Part shown: positions 1 through 9,124 of the stretch, one piece after another | Layout of the letters: every line of letters starts with the position of its first letter | How positions within the stretch are numbered: position 1 is the stretch's first letter | DNA from: Candidatus Planktophila sp. | GTDB lineage: Bacteria; Actinomycetota; Actinomycetes; Nanopelagicales; Nanopelagicaceae | DNA length: 64,000 bases | Reading direction: 5' to 3' | Assembly: GCA_030649935.1 (NCBI GenBank) | Contig: JAUSFN010000036.1 | Coordinates: forward strand, 124,001 to 188,000 | Notes under the pieces: model-generated | The model's input: the letters and a program-made list of their open reading frames with translations, nothing else | What the model was told of the DNA's origin: nothing | Databases searched by the model: none | Made by a program: the position numbers and the translations under genes

Positions 1-870
1 ATTTTCGGTAGACGCTGCCTCTGTGACGCGATCAGCGTCATAGAGGAATAGGCCGAGATAGCGCAAGCGACCAACGCATGTCTCTGAACAGACCGTTGGT
101 AAACCAAGTTCAAGTCGTGGATAACACAGCGTGCACTTTTCTGCCTTTCCGGTCTTATGATTGAAGTAGATCTTCTTATATGGGCAGGCAGAAACACACA
201 TCCGCCAACCACGACACTGTTGTTGATCTACTAAAACTATTCCATCTTCGGCACGCTTATACATCGCACCCGATGGACAAGCTGCAACACATGCAGGATT
301 TAAACAGTGCTCACAGATGCGAGGCAGGTAGAACATAAATGTCTGCTCGAATGCCAGTTTTATTTTCGTTGTAACATCGTCTGCTAATTTTTTAAGGATT
401 GGATCCTTTTCAATATTTTCAGGTCCGCCACCTAAATCATCATCCCAGTTAGCCGACCATTCAATCTTCATCGGCTTTCCAGTTATAAGAGATTTAGGCC
501 GAGCAACTGGAGTCTGTTGTCCCAGAGGAGCGGTAATTAAATTGTCGTACTCGTACGTCCAAGGCTCATAATAATCCTTGATATTGAGCATACGAGGATT
601 AGAAAAGATTGACAGTAAGCGACGCGCGCGGCTGCCTGCCCTTAAGCGAAGTCGACCGTGCGAACTCCGGACCCAGCCACCCTTGGCCTTAGCTTGATCC
701 TCATATCCACGTGGATAGCCTTGACCGGGGCGGGTTTCGACGTTGTTGAACCAGGCATATTCCATTCCAGTGCGATTTGTCCACGCCTGTTTGCACGTTA
801 CCGAACATGTGTGACACCCGATGCACTTATCGAGGTTCATCACCATGCCCATTTGGGCCATGACCTTCAT
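1..870 (-). CDS. narH: Respiratory nitrate reductase beta subunit NarH, 3'-truncated by window edge
   Basis: This is the electron-transfer subunit of the membrane-bound NarGHI nitrate reductase. It carries iron-sulfur clusters that pass electrons from NarI to the molybdenum subunit NarG. The 290 codons in the window are open throughout and begin MKVMAQMGMVMNLDKCIGCH, like NarH of Escherichia coli. Further ferredoxin-type clusters follow: CEHCLNPACVAACPSGAMYK and CRGWRMCVSACPYKK, then CTLCYPR and the CSETCVGR segment. NarH is normally about 500 residues, so roughly two fifths lie beyond base 1. The ATG shares one base with the narG stop codon (TAATG), indicating translational coupling. narJ and narI would be expected further to the left but are not visible. 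Confidence 0.96.
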   Translation of the reverse strand, partial: MKVMAQMGMVMNLDKCIGCHTCSVTCKQAWTNRTGMEYAWFNNVETRPGQGYPRGYEDQAKAKGGWVRSSHGRLRLRAGSRARRLLSIFSNPRMLNIKDYYEPWTYEYDNLITAPLGQQTPVARPKSLITGKPMKIEWSANWDDDLGGGPENIEKDPILKKLADDVTTKIKLAFEQTFMFYLPRICEHCLNPACVAACPSGAMYKRAEDGIVLVDQQQCRGWRMCVSACPYKKIYFNHKTGKAEKCTLCYPRLELGLPTVCSETCVGRLRYLGLFLYDADRVTEAASTEN

Positions 871-3800
871 TAGTACTCCACCTCTTGTGAACGTCGTCGG
901 ATAACAGTTATTTCATCGCGTTGATTACCAGTTGGTCCAAGGTAGTTAAACGCAAATGTGAGTTGGGCATAGCCGCCGATGAGATGTGAAGGTTTAATCA
1001 TTAATCGCGTTAACGAATTATGAATCCCTCCGCGCTTGCCTGAAGTTTCTGCTAAAGGAACATCTACAACACGATCTTTTGCGTGATACATAAATACCGT
1101 ACCGGTCGGCATGCGGTGCGAAACACATGCACGAGCAACTACTACACCATTACGGTTATATGCCTCAATCCATTCGTTATCTTTAACACCAATTGTTTCG
1201 GCATCCTCAACACTCATCCAAATCTCTTGCCCACCACGTGAGAGTGAGAGCATGAAAAGGTTGTCTTGGTATTCAGAGTGAATCGACCATTTGGAGTGCG
1301 GAGTTAAGTATCGAACCGTGACCTCTTTTTCGATACCATCGCCTTGATTTCCAAAAATTCGATGCATATTTAACGGCGGCCTAAAGATTGGCATCTGCTC
1401 GCCGAGTTCGCTCATCCAATCGTGATCGATAAAGAAATGCTGTCGACCGGTCAAGGTATGCCATGGTTTCAATCGGTCAATATTTATTGCAAATGCGGTA
1501 TATCGCCGGCCACCATGCTCAGAGCCCGACCATTCGGGACTTGTAATAACCGGCACTGGTCTGGCCTGAGTGTCTGCAAATGTAATCCGCTTACCCTCAT
1601 TATCTAGAGCTAAATCAGTGAGTTGTTGACCAGTGCGTTTTTCTAACGCCCTAAAGCCTGCAACTGCGATTCGTCCATTAGTCGTACCCGAAAGCGCGAG
1701 GATCGTTTCGCAGGCATCAACATCGCGAGCAAGCGATGGTCGACCCTCGGCGACTCCATGAGAGATAACTCCGTTTTTATGGCGCAGTAGTTCGATTTCA
1801 GGCAGAACGCTGACTGGTACACCCTTTGTATTAGTACCCAGTTGGTCAAGGAGAGGGCCAAGAGCGCCCATCTTTTCACCTAACTGCGTGTAGTTGCGTT
1901 TTACGACTACTAATTTTGGCATTGTTAGACCCGGAATCGGTTCTACATTTCCATCTTTCCAGTCCGCAACAACTCCACTTGGATTTGCCATTGCATCTGG
2001 AGTGTCATGAAGTAATGGCACCACAACAATATCTTCACGCTCACCTAAGTGTCCCTTCGATAATTCAGCAACTTGGCGACCCAGCATCTGGAAGATGTCG
2101 TAGTCGGTCTTTGTTTCCCATGGTGGATTAATTGCCGGGGTAAAGGCATGAACAAATGGATGCATATCCGTGCTTGAGAGATCATGTTTTTCATACCACG
2201 TTGCCGCCGGCAATAAAATATCTCCGAATAAGCCGGTGCTTGTCATTCTAAAATCGATAGAGACAAGTAAATCTAACTTACCTTCAGGAGCATTCTCTTG
2301 CCACTTCACATCACGCGGTCTGGCATCTGGGCCGTTTTCTTCGGCACGTACCGAGTTATCAGTACCCAGTAAATGCTTGAGGAAATACTCATTTCCTTTA
2401 CTTGAAGAGCCCAGAATATTTGCGCGCCATACGGTTAATACGCGCGGCCAGTTCTCTGGCGCATCTGGATCTTCAATAGCAAACTTAAGATTTCCATTTT
2501 TTAATTCGTTGACAACGTGAGCTGAGGGCTCGGCACCCAATGCGCGAGCTTCATCAACTAAATCTAATGAGTTGCGATTAAGCGATGGATATGAAGGCAT
2601 CCAACCCATTCGCGCCGACTTGGCCATGACATCAATGGCGCTCATATTCTCGAAGCGATTTTCGCCAAGAGGTGTTGCGAGGAGCTCAGATTTTAATCCG
2701 TCATAGCGCCATTGATCCGTTGACACATACCAAAATGCAGTACCGATCATCTGGCGCGGTGGCCGTGCCCAATCGGCACCAAAAGCTAACTGCGCCCATC
2801 CCGTTACTGGACGGCATTTTTCTTGGCCAACATAATGCGCCCATCCCCCACCATTGACGCCTTGGCAGCCAGTTAAAGTAACTAGAGCTAAGAAAGTTCG
2901 ATACATAGTGTCGGAGTGGAACCAGTGATTTGTTCCAGCACCAAGAAGAATCATCGAGCGACCCTCGGACTCATCGGCGTTTTGTGCGAACTCGCGCGCA
3001 ATACGAATAGCTTGAGCAGCTGGAACATTTGTAATCTCCTCTTGCCATGCCGGCGTATAAGGAGTTGTATCGGTGTAATCAGTTGGCCAATCACCATCGA
3101 GTCCTTCGCGATGAATACCATATTGGGCGAGCATTAAATCGAAAACTGTTGTGACTTTCTTATCGCCAATTTGAATCGTTGGCACCCCACGATGAAGCAC
3201 TCCTCCGCTCTCTGATTCTTTCTGTCCCATATCAAAACGAGGCAGAAGAATCGATGCAGCAGATGCTTCATCTCGACCATAAACGCTAAGAAGTGGATCT
3301 ACGCCCTCTAAATCTAAGTTCCATTTTCCCATTGAATCATCGTTGTAGCGATGGCCTAATGATCCATTGGGTACATACGTTTGTCCGTTAGCTGAATCGA
3401 GCACAACGGTCTTAAACTTTGAACCATCCGATATGTCGCCTAAGTCTGATGCAACGAGAAATTTGTCGGGTACCCATGCACCGTCTTTTTCACGGAGTGA
3501 GACCAGATATGGAAGATCAGTGAATTTTTTTACATAGTCAGTAAATCGTGGCGTTTGTTTATCAACAAAAAACTCCTTCAAAATAACATGTCCCATTGCC
3601 ATACCGAGTGCGCCATCGGTACCTGGATGTGGTGCAACCCATTCATCGGCAAACTTGGTGTTATCGGCGTAATCGGGGCTTATAGCAATTACTTTTTGAC
3701 CGCGGTACCTGGCCTCTGTCATGAAGTGGGCATCAGGGGTGCGAGTTACCGGAACATTCGAGCCCCACATAATTAAATATGAGGAGTTAAACCAATCGGC

Positions 3801-4553
3801 CGATTCTGGTACATCGGTTTGGTCTCCAAATACTTGCGGAGATGCAACTGGAAGGTCGGCATACCAATCATAAAAGGAGAGCATCGAGCCACCCATGAGT
3901 GAAATAAAGCGCGCACCTGCAGCATGAGATGCCATCGACATAGCTGGGATTGGAGAAAAACCAAAGACGCGATCAGGGCCATACTTTTTAATTGTGTGTA
4001 CATGTGCAGCTGCAATGATTTCTGAGATCTCCGCCCATTGCGCACGAACTAATCCACCTTTACCTCGCGCCTTTTGATACTTTGTGCGACGAATCGGATC
4101 ATCCATGATGTCGGCCCAGGCCAACACTGAATCGCCTAAGCGAGATTTAGCTTCGCGATACATATCCAATAGCAGACCCCTTATATATGGAAAACGAATC
4201 CGAGTTGGTGAATATGTGTACCAAGAAAAAGCTGCACCACGTGGACAGCCACGAGGTTCGTACTCTGGAGAGTCTGGTCCAACTGATGGATAGTCGGTCT
4301 GTTGAGTTTCCCAAGTAATGATTCCATCTTTAACATAAACTTTCCATGAACATGATCCCGTGCAATTAACTCCATGTGTAGATCGAACTACTTTGTCATG
4401 ACTCCAACGATCACGATAAAAATCATCACCTTCACGCCCACCAGTTTTTGTGATCGAACGAAGATCATCAGAGACAATACCTTTTGAAAAATAGCGTCCG
4501 AGCTTGACTAATGATTCTTCAATATCTAATCCCGAGGGCATGTTGCTTTTCAT
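870..4553 (-). CDS. narG: Respiratory nitrate reductase alpha subunit NarG
   Basis: This is the catalytic subunit that reduces nitrate to nitrite at a bis-MGD molybdenum centre on the cytoplasmic face of the membrane. The N-terminal FS0 cluster ligands are visible in THGVNCTGSCSW followed by EPRGCPRG. The molybdenum-ligating Asp lies in the segment FYDWYADLP. The long central and C-terminal regions follow E. coli NarG closely, including GGGWAHYVGQEK and HNSLTRLMIKPSHLIGGYA. From the chosen start the protein has 1227 residues, the normal size. An in-frame TTG at 4583 would add ten residues, but it has no leader and lies almost in the promoter dyad, so the ATG at 4553 is preferred. A weak -10-like GACAAT at 4560-4565 would make the transcript leaderless. 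narH follows with a one-base overlap, and narK is divergent. Confidence 0.97.
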   Translation of the reverse strand: MKSNMPSGLDIEESLVKLGRYFSKGIVSDDLRSITKTGGREGDDFYRDRWSHDKVVRSTHGVNCTGSCSWKVYVKDGIITWETQQTDYPSVGPDSPEYEPRGCPRGAAFSWYTYSPTRIRFPYIRGLLLDMYREAKSRLGDSVLAWADIMDDPIRRTKYQKARGKGGLVRAQWAEISEIIAAAHVHTIKKYGPDRVFGFSPIPAMSMASHAAGARFISLMGGSMLSFYDWYADLPVASPQVFGDQTDVPESADWFNSSYLIMWGSNVPVTRTPDAHFMTEARYRGQKVIAISPDYADNTKFADEWVAPHPGTDGALGMAMGHVILKEFFVDKQTPRFTDYVKKFTDLPYLVSLREKDGAWVPDKFLVASDLGDISDGSKFKTVVLDSANGQTYVPNGSLGHRYNDDSMGKWNLDLEGVDPLLSVYGRDEASAASILLPRFDMGQKESESGGVLHRGVPTIQIGDKKVTTVFDLMLAQYGIHREGLDGDWPTDYTDTTPYTPAWQEEITNVPAAQAIRIAREFAQNADESEGRSMILLGAGTNHWFHSDTMYRTFLALVTLTGCQGVNGGGWAHYVGQEKCRPVTGWAQLAFGADWARPPRQMIGTAFWYVSTDQWRYDGLKSELLATPLGENRFENMSAIDVMAKSARMGWMPSYPSLNRNSLDLVDEARALGAEPSAHVVNELKNGNLKFAIEDPDAPENWPRVLTVWRANILGSSSKGNEYFLKHLLGTDNSVRAEENGPDARPRDVKWQENAPEGKLDLLVSIDFRMTSTGLFGDILLPAATWYEKHDLSSTDMHPFVHAFTPAINPPWETKTDYDIFQMLGRQVAELSKGHLGEREDIVVVPLLHDTPDAMANPSGVVADWKDGNVEPIPGLTMPKLVVVKRNYTQLGEKMGALGPLLDQLGTNTKGVPVSVLPEIELLRHKNGVISHGVAEGRPSLARDVDACETILALSGTTNGRIAVAGFRALEKRTGQQLTDLALDNEGKRITFADTQARPVPVITSPEWSGSEHGGRRYTAFAINIDRLKPWHTLTGRQHFFIDHDWMSELGEQMPIFRPPLNMHRIFGNQGDGIEKEVTVRYLTPHSKWSIHSEYQDNLFMLSLSRGGQEIWMSVEDAETIGVKDNEWIEAYNRNGVVVARACVSHRMPTGTVFMYHAKDRVVDVPLAETSGKRGGIHNSLTRLMIKPSHLIGGYAQLTFAFNYLGPTGNQRDEITVIRRRSQEVEY

Positions 4554-4586
4554 GTCCCCATTGTCGCCCGCTGAGCCTTCCAAAAG

Positions 4587-4607
4587 AATAGGTCTTTAGA
4601 CCCTATT
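4587..4607. promoter_or_regulatory. DosR-box-like dyad in the narG/narK divergent promoter
   Basis: The 12-base dyad GGTCTTTAGACC has five-base arms around TT and sits inside a near-symmetrical AATAGG...CCTATT frame. On the minus strand the core reads GGGTCTAAAGACC. The mycobacterial DosR consensus is GGGACTWWAGTCC; the only core differences are a symmetrical A-to-T and T-to-A pair. The centre is about 44 bases from the narG ATG and 71 bases from the narK ATG, so it could serve both directions. The encoded DevR-like regulator 4 kb away is the inferred ligand; binding is not shown by the sequence. Confidence 0.55.
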
Positions 4608-4667
4608 TACCCTGAGCGCTCTAGTGGAAACTTTACCTAGCATTTGAGTTCGAGGCATGGGAGCCAT

Positions 4668-5984
4668 ATGAAAAGTAGAGTTGGATCTGGGCGCGTTTTA
4701 ACGCTCTCCACGTTTGCATTTACCTTAATGTTTGCCGTCTGGTTAATGTTCGGAGTTCTTGGAATCCCAATTCAAAAAGAGTTCGGAATTACGGACTCAC
4801 AGCTAGCTTGGCTCTCAGCGGTCGCAATCCTGAACGGATCAATCTGGCGCTTATTACTAGGAATCTTGGCTGATCGAATCGGCGGCAAAAAAGTAACCGT
4901 AGCCATGTTGTTAGGAACTTCAATTCCAGCATATTTGTTAGCACACCTCGAACTCACCTATACATGGTTACTCGTACTGGCCTTCTTTGTCGGTTTTGCG
5001 GGCAATCTCTTCAGTGTTGGAATCGCCTGGAATTCACACTGGTTTGATCGAAGTCGTCAGGGATTTGCACTTGGTGTTTTTGGCGCTGGAAATGTTGGCG
5101 CATCGGCAACAAAGTTTATTGGTCCGGCAGTTATCGCAGGCACGGTTGGTGGTTCTTATCTTGGCGGGATCATTCCTGGTGGTTGGCGGTTTGTACCTGC
5201 ACTGTATGCCATCCTTCTTGTTTTAACTGCGATAGCGATCCAATTTCTCACTCCAGCCGACTCTGAGCATTTACAGAAAGCACGGCCACTGCGTCAAATG
5301 TTTGCACCTTTAAAGTATTTGCAGGTATGGCGATTTAGTTTTTACTACGTTATTGTTTTTGGAGCCTATGTCGCCCTTGCATCGTGGATGCCAAAGTATT
5401 ACGTTTCGGTTTATGAATTAGAGTTACAGAATGCTGCGTTATTAACTGCGCTATTCATATTTCCTGCCTCACTGCTTAGGCCTCTGGGCGGATATTTATC
5501 AGACAAAATCGGGGCACGCCGCTTAATGTATGGAACTTTTCTTTCCATGTTAATAGCACTACTTTTTTTAGCCGCCCCATTTGGTTACATTGTTCTAAAC
5601 ACTCCGGATGGACCAAGAGAGGTTTTGCCATATAGTTTAGGAGTAGTGCCATTTACCGCACTACTTTTTATTGTCGGATGTTCTATGGGTATAGGTAAGG
5701 CTGCAGTCTTTAAGCACATTCCAGAGTACTTCCCTAACGATGTTGGTGCTGTTGGGGGACTTGTTGGAACCTTGGGAGCACTTGGCGGTTTCTTACTACC
5801 ACCACTATTCGTTTATGTTCGAGATTGGACTGGCCTGCCTCAATCGACTTTTATCGTTCTCTTTTTACTTACACTTGTCGCAACGCTGTGGATGCACGTC
5901 GTAATTGTAAAGATGCTTCACCAAGCAAGTCCTAAACTCAAACACAAAATTGATTTTCGCAATCCTGATCTGAATGGAGATTGA
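4668..5984 (+). CDS. narK1: Nitrate transporter, NarK1-like MFS permease
   Basis: This is a 438-residue, 12-helix major facilitator of the nitrate/nitrite porter family, predicted to import nitrate across the cytoplasmic membrane for NarG. Family features include an early RLLLGILADRIGGKK loop after helix 2 and a glycine-rich nitrate signature, GFAGNLFSVGIAWNSHWF, in helix 5. The ATG at 4668 is chosen because GGGAG precedes it at a suitable distance; the TTG at 4644 lacks such a site. It is divergent from narG across a short shared promoter and one base upstream of the second narK. Tandem NarK1/NarK2 pairs are known, with the first type usually regarded as a nitrate/proton symporter. That mechanism is inferred from the family. 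Confidence 0.9.
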   Translation: MKSRVGSGRVLTLSTFAFTLMFAVWLMFGVLGIPIQKEFGITDSQLAWLSAVAILNGSIWRLLLGILADRIGGKKVTVAMLLGTSIPAYLLAHLELTYTWLLVLAFFVGFAGNLFSVGIAWNSHWFDRSRQGFALGVFGAGNVGASATKFIGPAVIAGTVGGSYLGGIIPGGWRFVPALYAILLVLTAIAIQFLTPADSEHLQKARPLRQMFAPLKYLQVWRFSFYYVIVFGAYVALASWMPKYYVSVYELELQNAALLTALFIFPASLLRPLGGYLSDKIGARRLMYGTFLSMLIALLFLAAPFGYIVLNTPDGPREVLPYSLGVVPFTALLFIVGCSMGIGKAAVFKHIPEYFPNDVGAVGGLVGTLGALGGFLLPPLFVYVRDWTGLPQSTFIVLFLLTLVATLWMHVVIVKMLHQASPKLKHKIDFRNPDLNGD

Positions 5985-5985
5985 A

Positions 5986-7314
5986 ATGTCTGCCGCAAAA
6001 AATAAATCCTCTGAGTGGCTCGAATCCTGGGATCCAAATGCCGAGGGAAAGTGGGAGTCCACAATCGCATGGAAAACTCTGTGGGTAACTACCTATGCGC
6101 TAACACTTGGCTTCATGAGTTGGTTCTTAGTTTCAGCTTTAGCGCCAAAACTCAATAACTTAGGCTTTGACCTAAGCAAGAAGGAGCTTTACTGGTTAGC
6201 TGCGATGCCAGGTCTGGCAGGTGGAGGGCTGCGTTTAATCTGGATGTTCCTTCCACCAATTTTAGGAACGCGCAAATTAGTTACATACTCAACAGCTCTG
6301 CTTATATTTCCACTCGTCGGTTGGTCATTTGCAGTGCGCTCACCATCGACACCTTACGTAGCATTATTGATTCTCGCCTTTCTCTCTGGAATTGGCGGCG
6401 GAGTATTTTCGGGCTTTATGCCGAGTACCTCATATTTCTTCCCCAAATCTAAGCAGGGCCTGGCACTCGGTATTCAAGCAGGGGTTGGAAACTTCGGCGT
6501 CAGTATTATTCAATTCCTCACTCCATTAATCGTTGGTACGGCAATGTTCGGTGCAACTCTCGGCGCGCCACAGCGATTTGTCGATGAGGTAAAAGGGATA
6601 GATAAATCAGTTTGGTATCAAAATGCCGGTCTCGTGTGGGTTCCATTTGTAATTCTCTCAGTTATCATCTCTTGGAAGTTTTTGAAGTCAGTACCTGTTA
6701 CCTCGCGTGGCGTTAAGGATCAACTTGATATCTTCAACAACAAACACACGTGGTTAATGACAATTCTCTACTTTATGACTTTTGGAACTTTCGCAGGATT
6801 TTCTGCACAGTTTGGTCTACTCATAAAAAACCTCTTTGGAGAGTTTGCCAATGCGCCCGATCCAGTAAAGTTTGCATTCTTTGGACCACTAGTTGGCTCT
6901 GCAGCACGAGTAATTAGTGGACCAATTGCCGATCGATTAGGTGGAGGAGTTCTTACCTTCGTATCGGGTCTAGGTATCGCGTTGTCGGCATTTTTTACAT
7001 CTGGTCAGCTCTCCCCTTCAAGCAGTGATGACTTTATGAGTTTTTTCTGGGGAATGATGGCGATCTTCTTCTTCGCCGGGGTTGGCAATGCCAGTACGTT
7101 TAAGCAGATGCCGATGATCTTTGAACCTCGACAGGCAGGTGGTGTACTGGGATGGACTGGAGCAATCGCCGCTTTTGGTCCCTTTATCTTTGGTGTACTA
7201 CTTTCACTCATGGCACCGGCAGGCTTCTTTCAAAGTGTTGCGCTCTTTGCTGTGGTAGGTACTGCCATTGCATGGTGGTTCTACACACGTAAAGGCGCAG
7301 AAGCTAGAAGCTAG
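5986..7314 (+). CDS. narK2: Nitrate/nitrite transporter, NarK2-like MFS permease
   Basis: This is a 442-residue MFS protein of the NarK family, likely exchanging cytoplasmic nitrite for external nitrate. The helix-5 nitrate signature reads GIGGGVFSGFMPSTSYFFPK and is followed by SKQGLALGIQAGVGNFGVS, which is typical of NarK2/NarU. A second signature, GVGNASTFKQMPMIF, lies near residue 365. A possible ATG at 5974 overlaps the end of narK1, but the ATG at 5986 has GGAG at the right distance and starts one base after the narK1 stop, so the two are translationally linked. In Mycobacterium tuberculosis narK2 belongs to the DosR regulon, which fits the DosS/DosR-like pair just downstream. Confidence 0.92.
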   Translation: MSAAKNKSSEWLESWDPNAEGKWESTIAWKTLWVTTYALTLGFMSWFLVSALAPKLNNLGFDLSKKELYWLAAMPGLAGGGLRLIWMFLPPILGTRKLVTYSTALLIFPLVGWSFAVRSPSTPYVALLILAFLSGIGGGVFSGFMPSTSYFFPKSKQGLALGIQAGVGNFGVSIIQFLTPLIVGTAMFGATLGAPQRFVDEVKGIDKSVWYQNAGLVWVPFVILSVIISWKFLKSVPVTSRGVKDQLDIFNNKHTWLMTILYFMTFGTFAGFSAQFGLLIKNLFGEFANAPDPVKFAFFGPLVGSAARVISGPIADRLGGGVLTFVSGLGIALSAFFTSGQLSPSSSDDFMSFFWGMMAIFFFAGVGNASTFKQMPMIFEPRQAGGVLGWTGAIAAFGPFIFGVLLSLMAPAGFFQSVALFAVVGTAIAWWFYTRKGAEARS

Positions 7315-7343
7315 AAGTTAAAGCTAAAAGTAAACTCGTTATT

Positions 7344-7385
7344 CCGGGTGATATTCGGCAGACTCTTGCCATGGATGTCACCCGG
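7344..7385 (+). promoter_or_regulatory. Nested inverted repeats around the start codon of the sensor kinase
   Basis: The perfect arms CCGGGTGA (7344-7351) and TCACCCGG (7378-7385) flank the kinase start codon. Inside them GGCA (7357-7360) and TGCC (7367-7370) form a second short stem that ends one base before the ATG. In RNA this would place the initiation codon in an internal loop and pair the first codons with the leader. No good Shine-Dalgarno site is visible, so structure-controlled initiation is a reasonable but unproven reading. A protein-binding dyad is the alternative. Confidence 0.4.
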
Positions 7386-8474
7386 CTTAGCGCGCTCTCT
7401 GAGGCCGTCATGGATGTTGCTAAAGGTCAAGACTTAAAGACATCACTTAAGCGACTTATACAAAATGCGGTTCTCATTACCGACTGCACCTATGGAGCTC
7501 TCGGTTCAATTACTGCCGATGGAGCACTTGAGGATTTTACATACGTTGGCATGAGCGATGAAACCGCCGATGAGATCGATACTTTCCCTGAAGGCAAAGG
7601 TTTACTTGGACATTTACTTGCAGTTCCGCAGCCACTGCGTGTCTCAGTAATAAAGGACCATCCATCTTCAGTTGGCTTTCCAAAAGGACATCCTGCGATG
7701 TCGGGATTCTTAGGCGTTCCAATTCGAATTCGTAACGAGCTCTACGGAAGTATCTATTTGACACAAAAGCGCAATGGAAGAGATTTCACAGAAGAAGATG
7801 AAAAACTTGTGGTTGTTTTAGCGTCGGCTGCTGGCGTTGCCATTGATAGTTATCGCGGCCATATTGCACAAAACCAAGTAAGTGTCTTAGCAGAGCGTGA
7901 GCGAATAGCTCGCGATTTACATGATTTAGTTATTCAAAGGCTGTTTGCCTCAGGAATTTCGCTGCAGTCGGTTAGGTTGGATCCTTCGCTGTCAGCAGAA
8001 TCTTTAACCAAGATTCAAAGTACGTTAGATAATCTTGATTCCACAGTCCAGCAAATTAGGACAACAATCTTTGCGCTTCAAGATAAACATCCCATCGCAG
8101 ATATTCGGACTTTAATTGTGAGCGAAGTTGCCTCTCTTAGTGCGGTTGCTGGATTCCAAATATCCTCTTCTTTTCAGGGTCCAGTTGACACCGTGATTGG
8201 TAAAGAGCTTACAGACCAAGTAATCCCGGTAATCCGCGAACTTATTACCAATGCCATTCGACATGCAGATGCTACGAAGATTGACCTTGTAGTACTTGCT
8301 AACCAAACATATTGTGAAATTCGCGTCGTGGATAATGGAAAGGGATATGTTTCAGGTGGGCGCAAGAGCGGGCTCCTAAACCTTGAACGGCGCGCCGTGG
8401 CAAGAGGTGGGGAGTTTGAGATTATTAAAGATGGTGCTTCTGGTACTCGAACTATGTGGCGTGCAAGCCTTTAA
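7371..8474 (+). CDS. DosS/DosT-like heme-GAF sensor histidine kinase
   Basis: This 367-residue soluble kinase has one GAF domain (about 20-165), a HisKA_3 dimerisation and phosphoacceptor region with ERERIARDLHD (His184), and a C-terminal ATPase with the N-box ELITNAIRHA and DNGKG. It lacks membrane segments. The GAF domain aligns without gaps to GAF-A of mycobacterial DosS. His107 in GHPAM falls on the proximal heme ligand His149, and Tyr129 in SIYLT falls on distal Tyr171. Gly45 in YGALG occupies the position of DosS Glu87, which is Gly in DosT, the oxygen-binding paralogue. It has a single GAF where DosS has two. It is therefore a likely O2/NO/CO or redox sensor for the DevR-like protein encoded convergently next door. 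The heme assignment rests on recalled family positions. Confidence 0.88.
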   Translation: MDVTRLSALSEAVMDVAKGQDLKTSLKRLIQNAVLITDCTYGALGSITADGALEDFTYVGMSDETADEIDTFPEGKGLLGHLLAVPQPLRVSVIKDHPSSVGFPKGHPAMSGFLGVPIRIRNELYGSIYLTQKRNGRDFTEEDEKLVVVLASAAGVAIDSYRGHIAQNQVSVLAERERIARDLHDLVIQRLFASGISLQSVRLDPSLSAESLTKIQSTLDNLDSTVQQIRTTIFALQDKHPIADIRTLIVSEVASLSAVAGFQISSSFQGPVDTVIGKELTDQVIPVIRELITNAIRHADATKIDLVVLANQTYCEIRVVDNGKGYVSGGRKSGLLNLERRAVARGGEFEIIKDGASGTRTMWRASL

Positions 8475-9112
8475 CTTCTACCTACGCTCAATCTCACGGC
8501 CATTGCCGCGGCCTGGGTGCGGCGTTCAAGCCCTAATTTTCTAAGAAGTGAAGAAACATAGTTTTTAACTGTCTTTTCGGCCAAGAACATATTTTTTGCA
8601 ATCTCTCTGTTGGTCATACCCTCGCCAATAAACTCAAGGACGCGCTGTTCTTGATCGGTCAGTTCGTAGATTTCACTAGCGGGGTTTTTATTTTCACGTA
8701 GGCGATTAGTCACAGAAGAGATTAAATTCGTATCGAGAAAACGCTCTCCAGTTGCAACCTTACGAATTGAAGCCAGGAGTTCTAAATTCTTTATATCTTT
8801 AATTAGATATCCTACAGCACCTCCAAGTACTGCACCTAGTAGGGCTTCATCATCCTGAAATGAAGTGAGCATCAATACTTTTAACTCAGGCTTGAGGTTG
8901 ATTAGCTCTCGGCAGAGTTCAATGCCATTTCCATCTGGCAGGCGCACATCTAAAACTGCAACATCGGCATCTAAAGCTGCAAAATTAACTATTGCATCTT
9001 CGCAATTTGCTGCACTTCCGACCACTGACAAATCTTCTTCAGCGTCGATAAGATCTATTAGACCTTTTCGAACAAGCTCGTGATCATCGACGACAAAGAC
9101 TTTAGTCTGCAT
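8471..9112 (-). CDS. devR: DevR/DosR-like NarL-family response regulator
   Basis: This 213-residue two-domain response regulator has an N-terminal receiver with acidic pocket VVDDHE and phosphoacceptor Asp55 in AVLDVRLPDGNGIELCREL. A LuxR-type helix-turn-helix follows at about 148-205. The recognition region MFLAEKTVKNYVSSLLRKLG and the ERRTQAA tail match mycobacterial DosR almost residue for residue, so a related DNA target is expected. Its 3' end overlaps that of the convergent kinase by four bases. It lies 12 bases after icd on the same strand, so it can be read as the last gene of the mdh-icd run. It probably activates narK and narG under low oxygen or NO; that target is inferred from the dyad at 4587-4607. 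Confidence 0.9.
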   Translation of the reverse strand: MQTKVFVVDDHELVRKGLIDLIDAEEDLSVVGSAANCEDAIVNFAALDADVAVLDVRLPDGNGIELCRELINLKPELKVLMLTSFQDDEALLGAVLGGAVGYLIKDIKNLELLASIRKVATGERFLDTNLISSVTNRLRENKNPASEIYELTDQEQRVLEFIGEGMTNREIAKNMFLAEKTVKNYVSSLLRKLGLERRTQAAAMAVRLSVGRS

Positions 9113-9124
9113 TTTTATCCCTTA

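Noticed and set aside
4554-4583. TTG start extending narG by ten residues
   Set aside because: No Shine-Dalgarno sequence, and it would put the start almost inside the promoter dyad; the ATG at 4553 suits the family length better.
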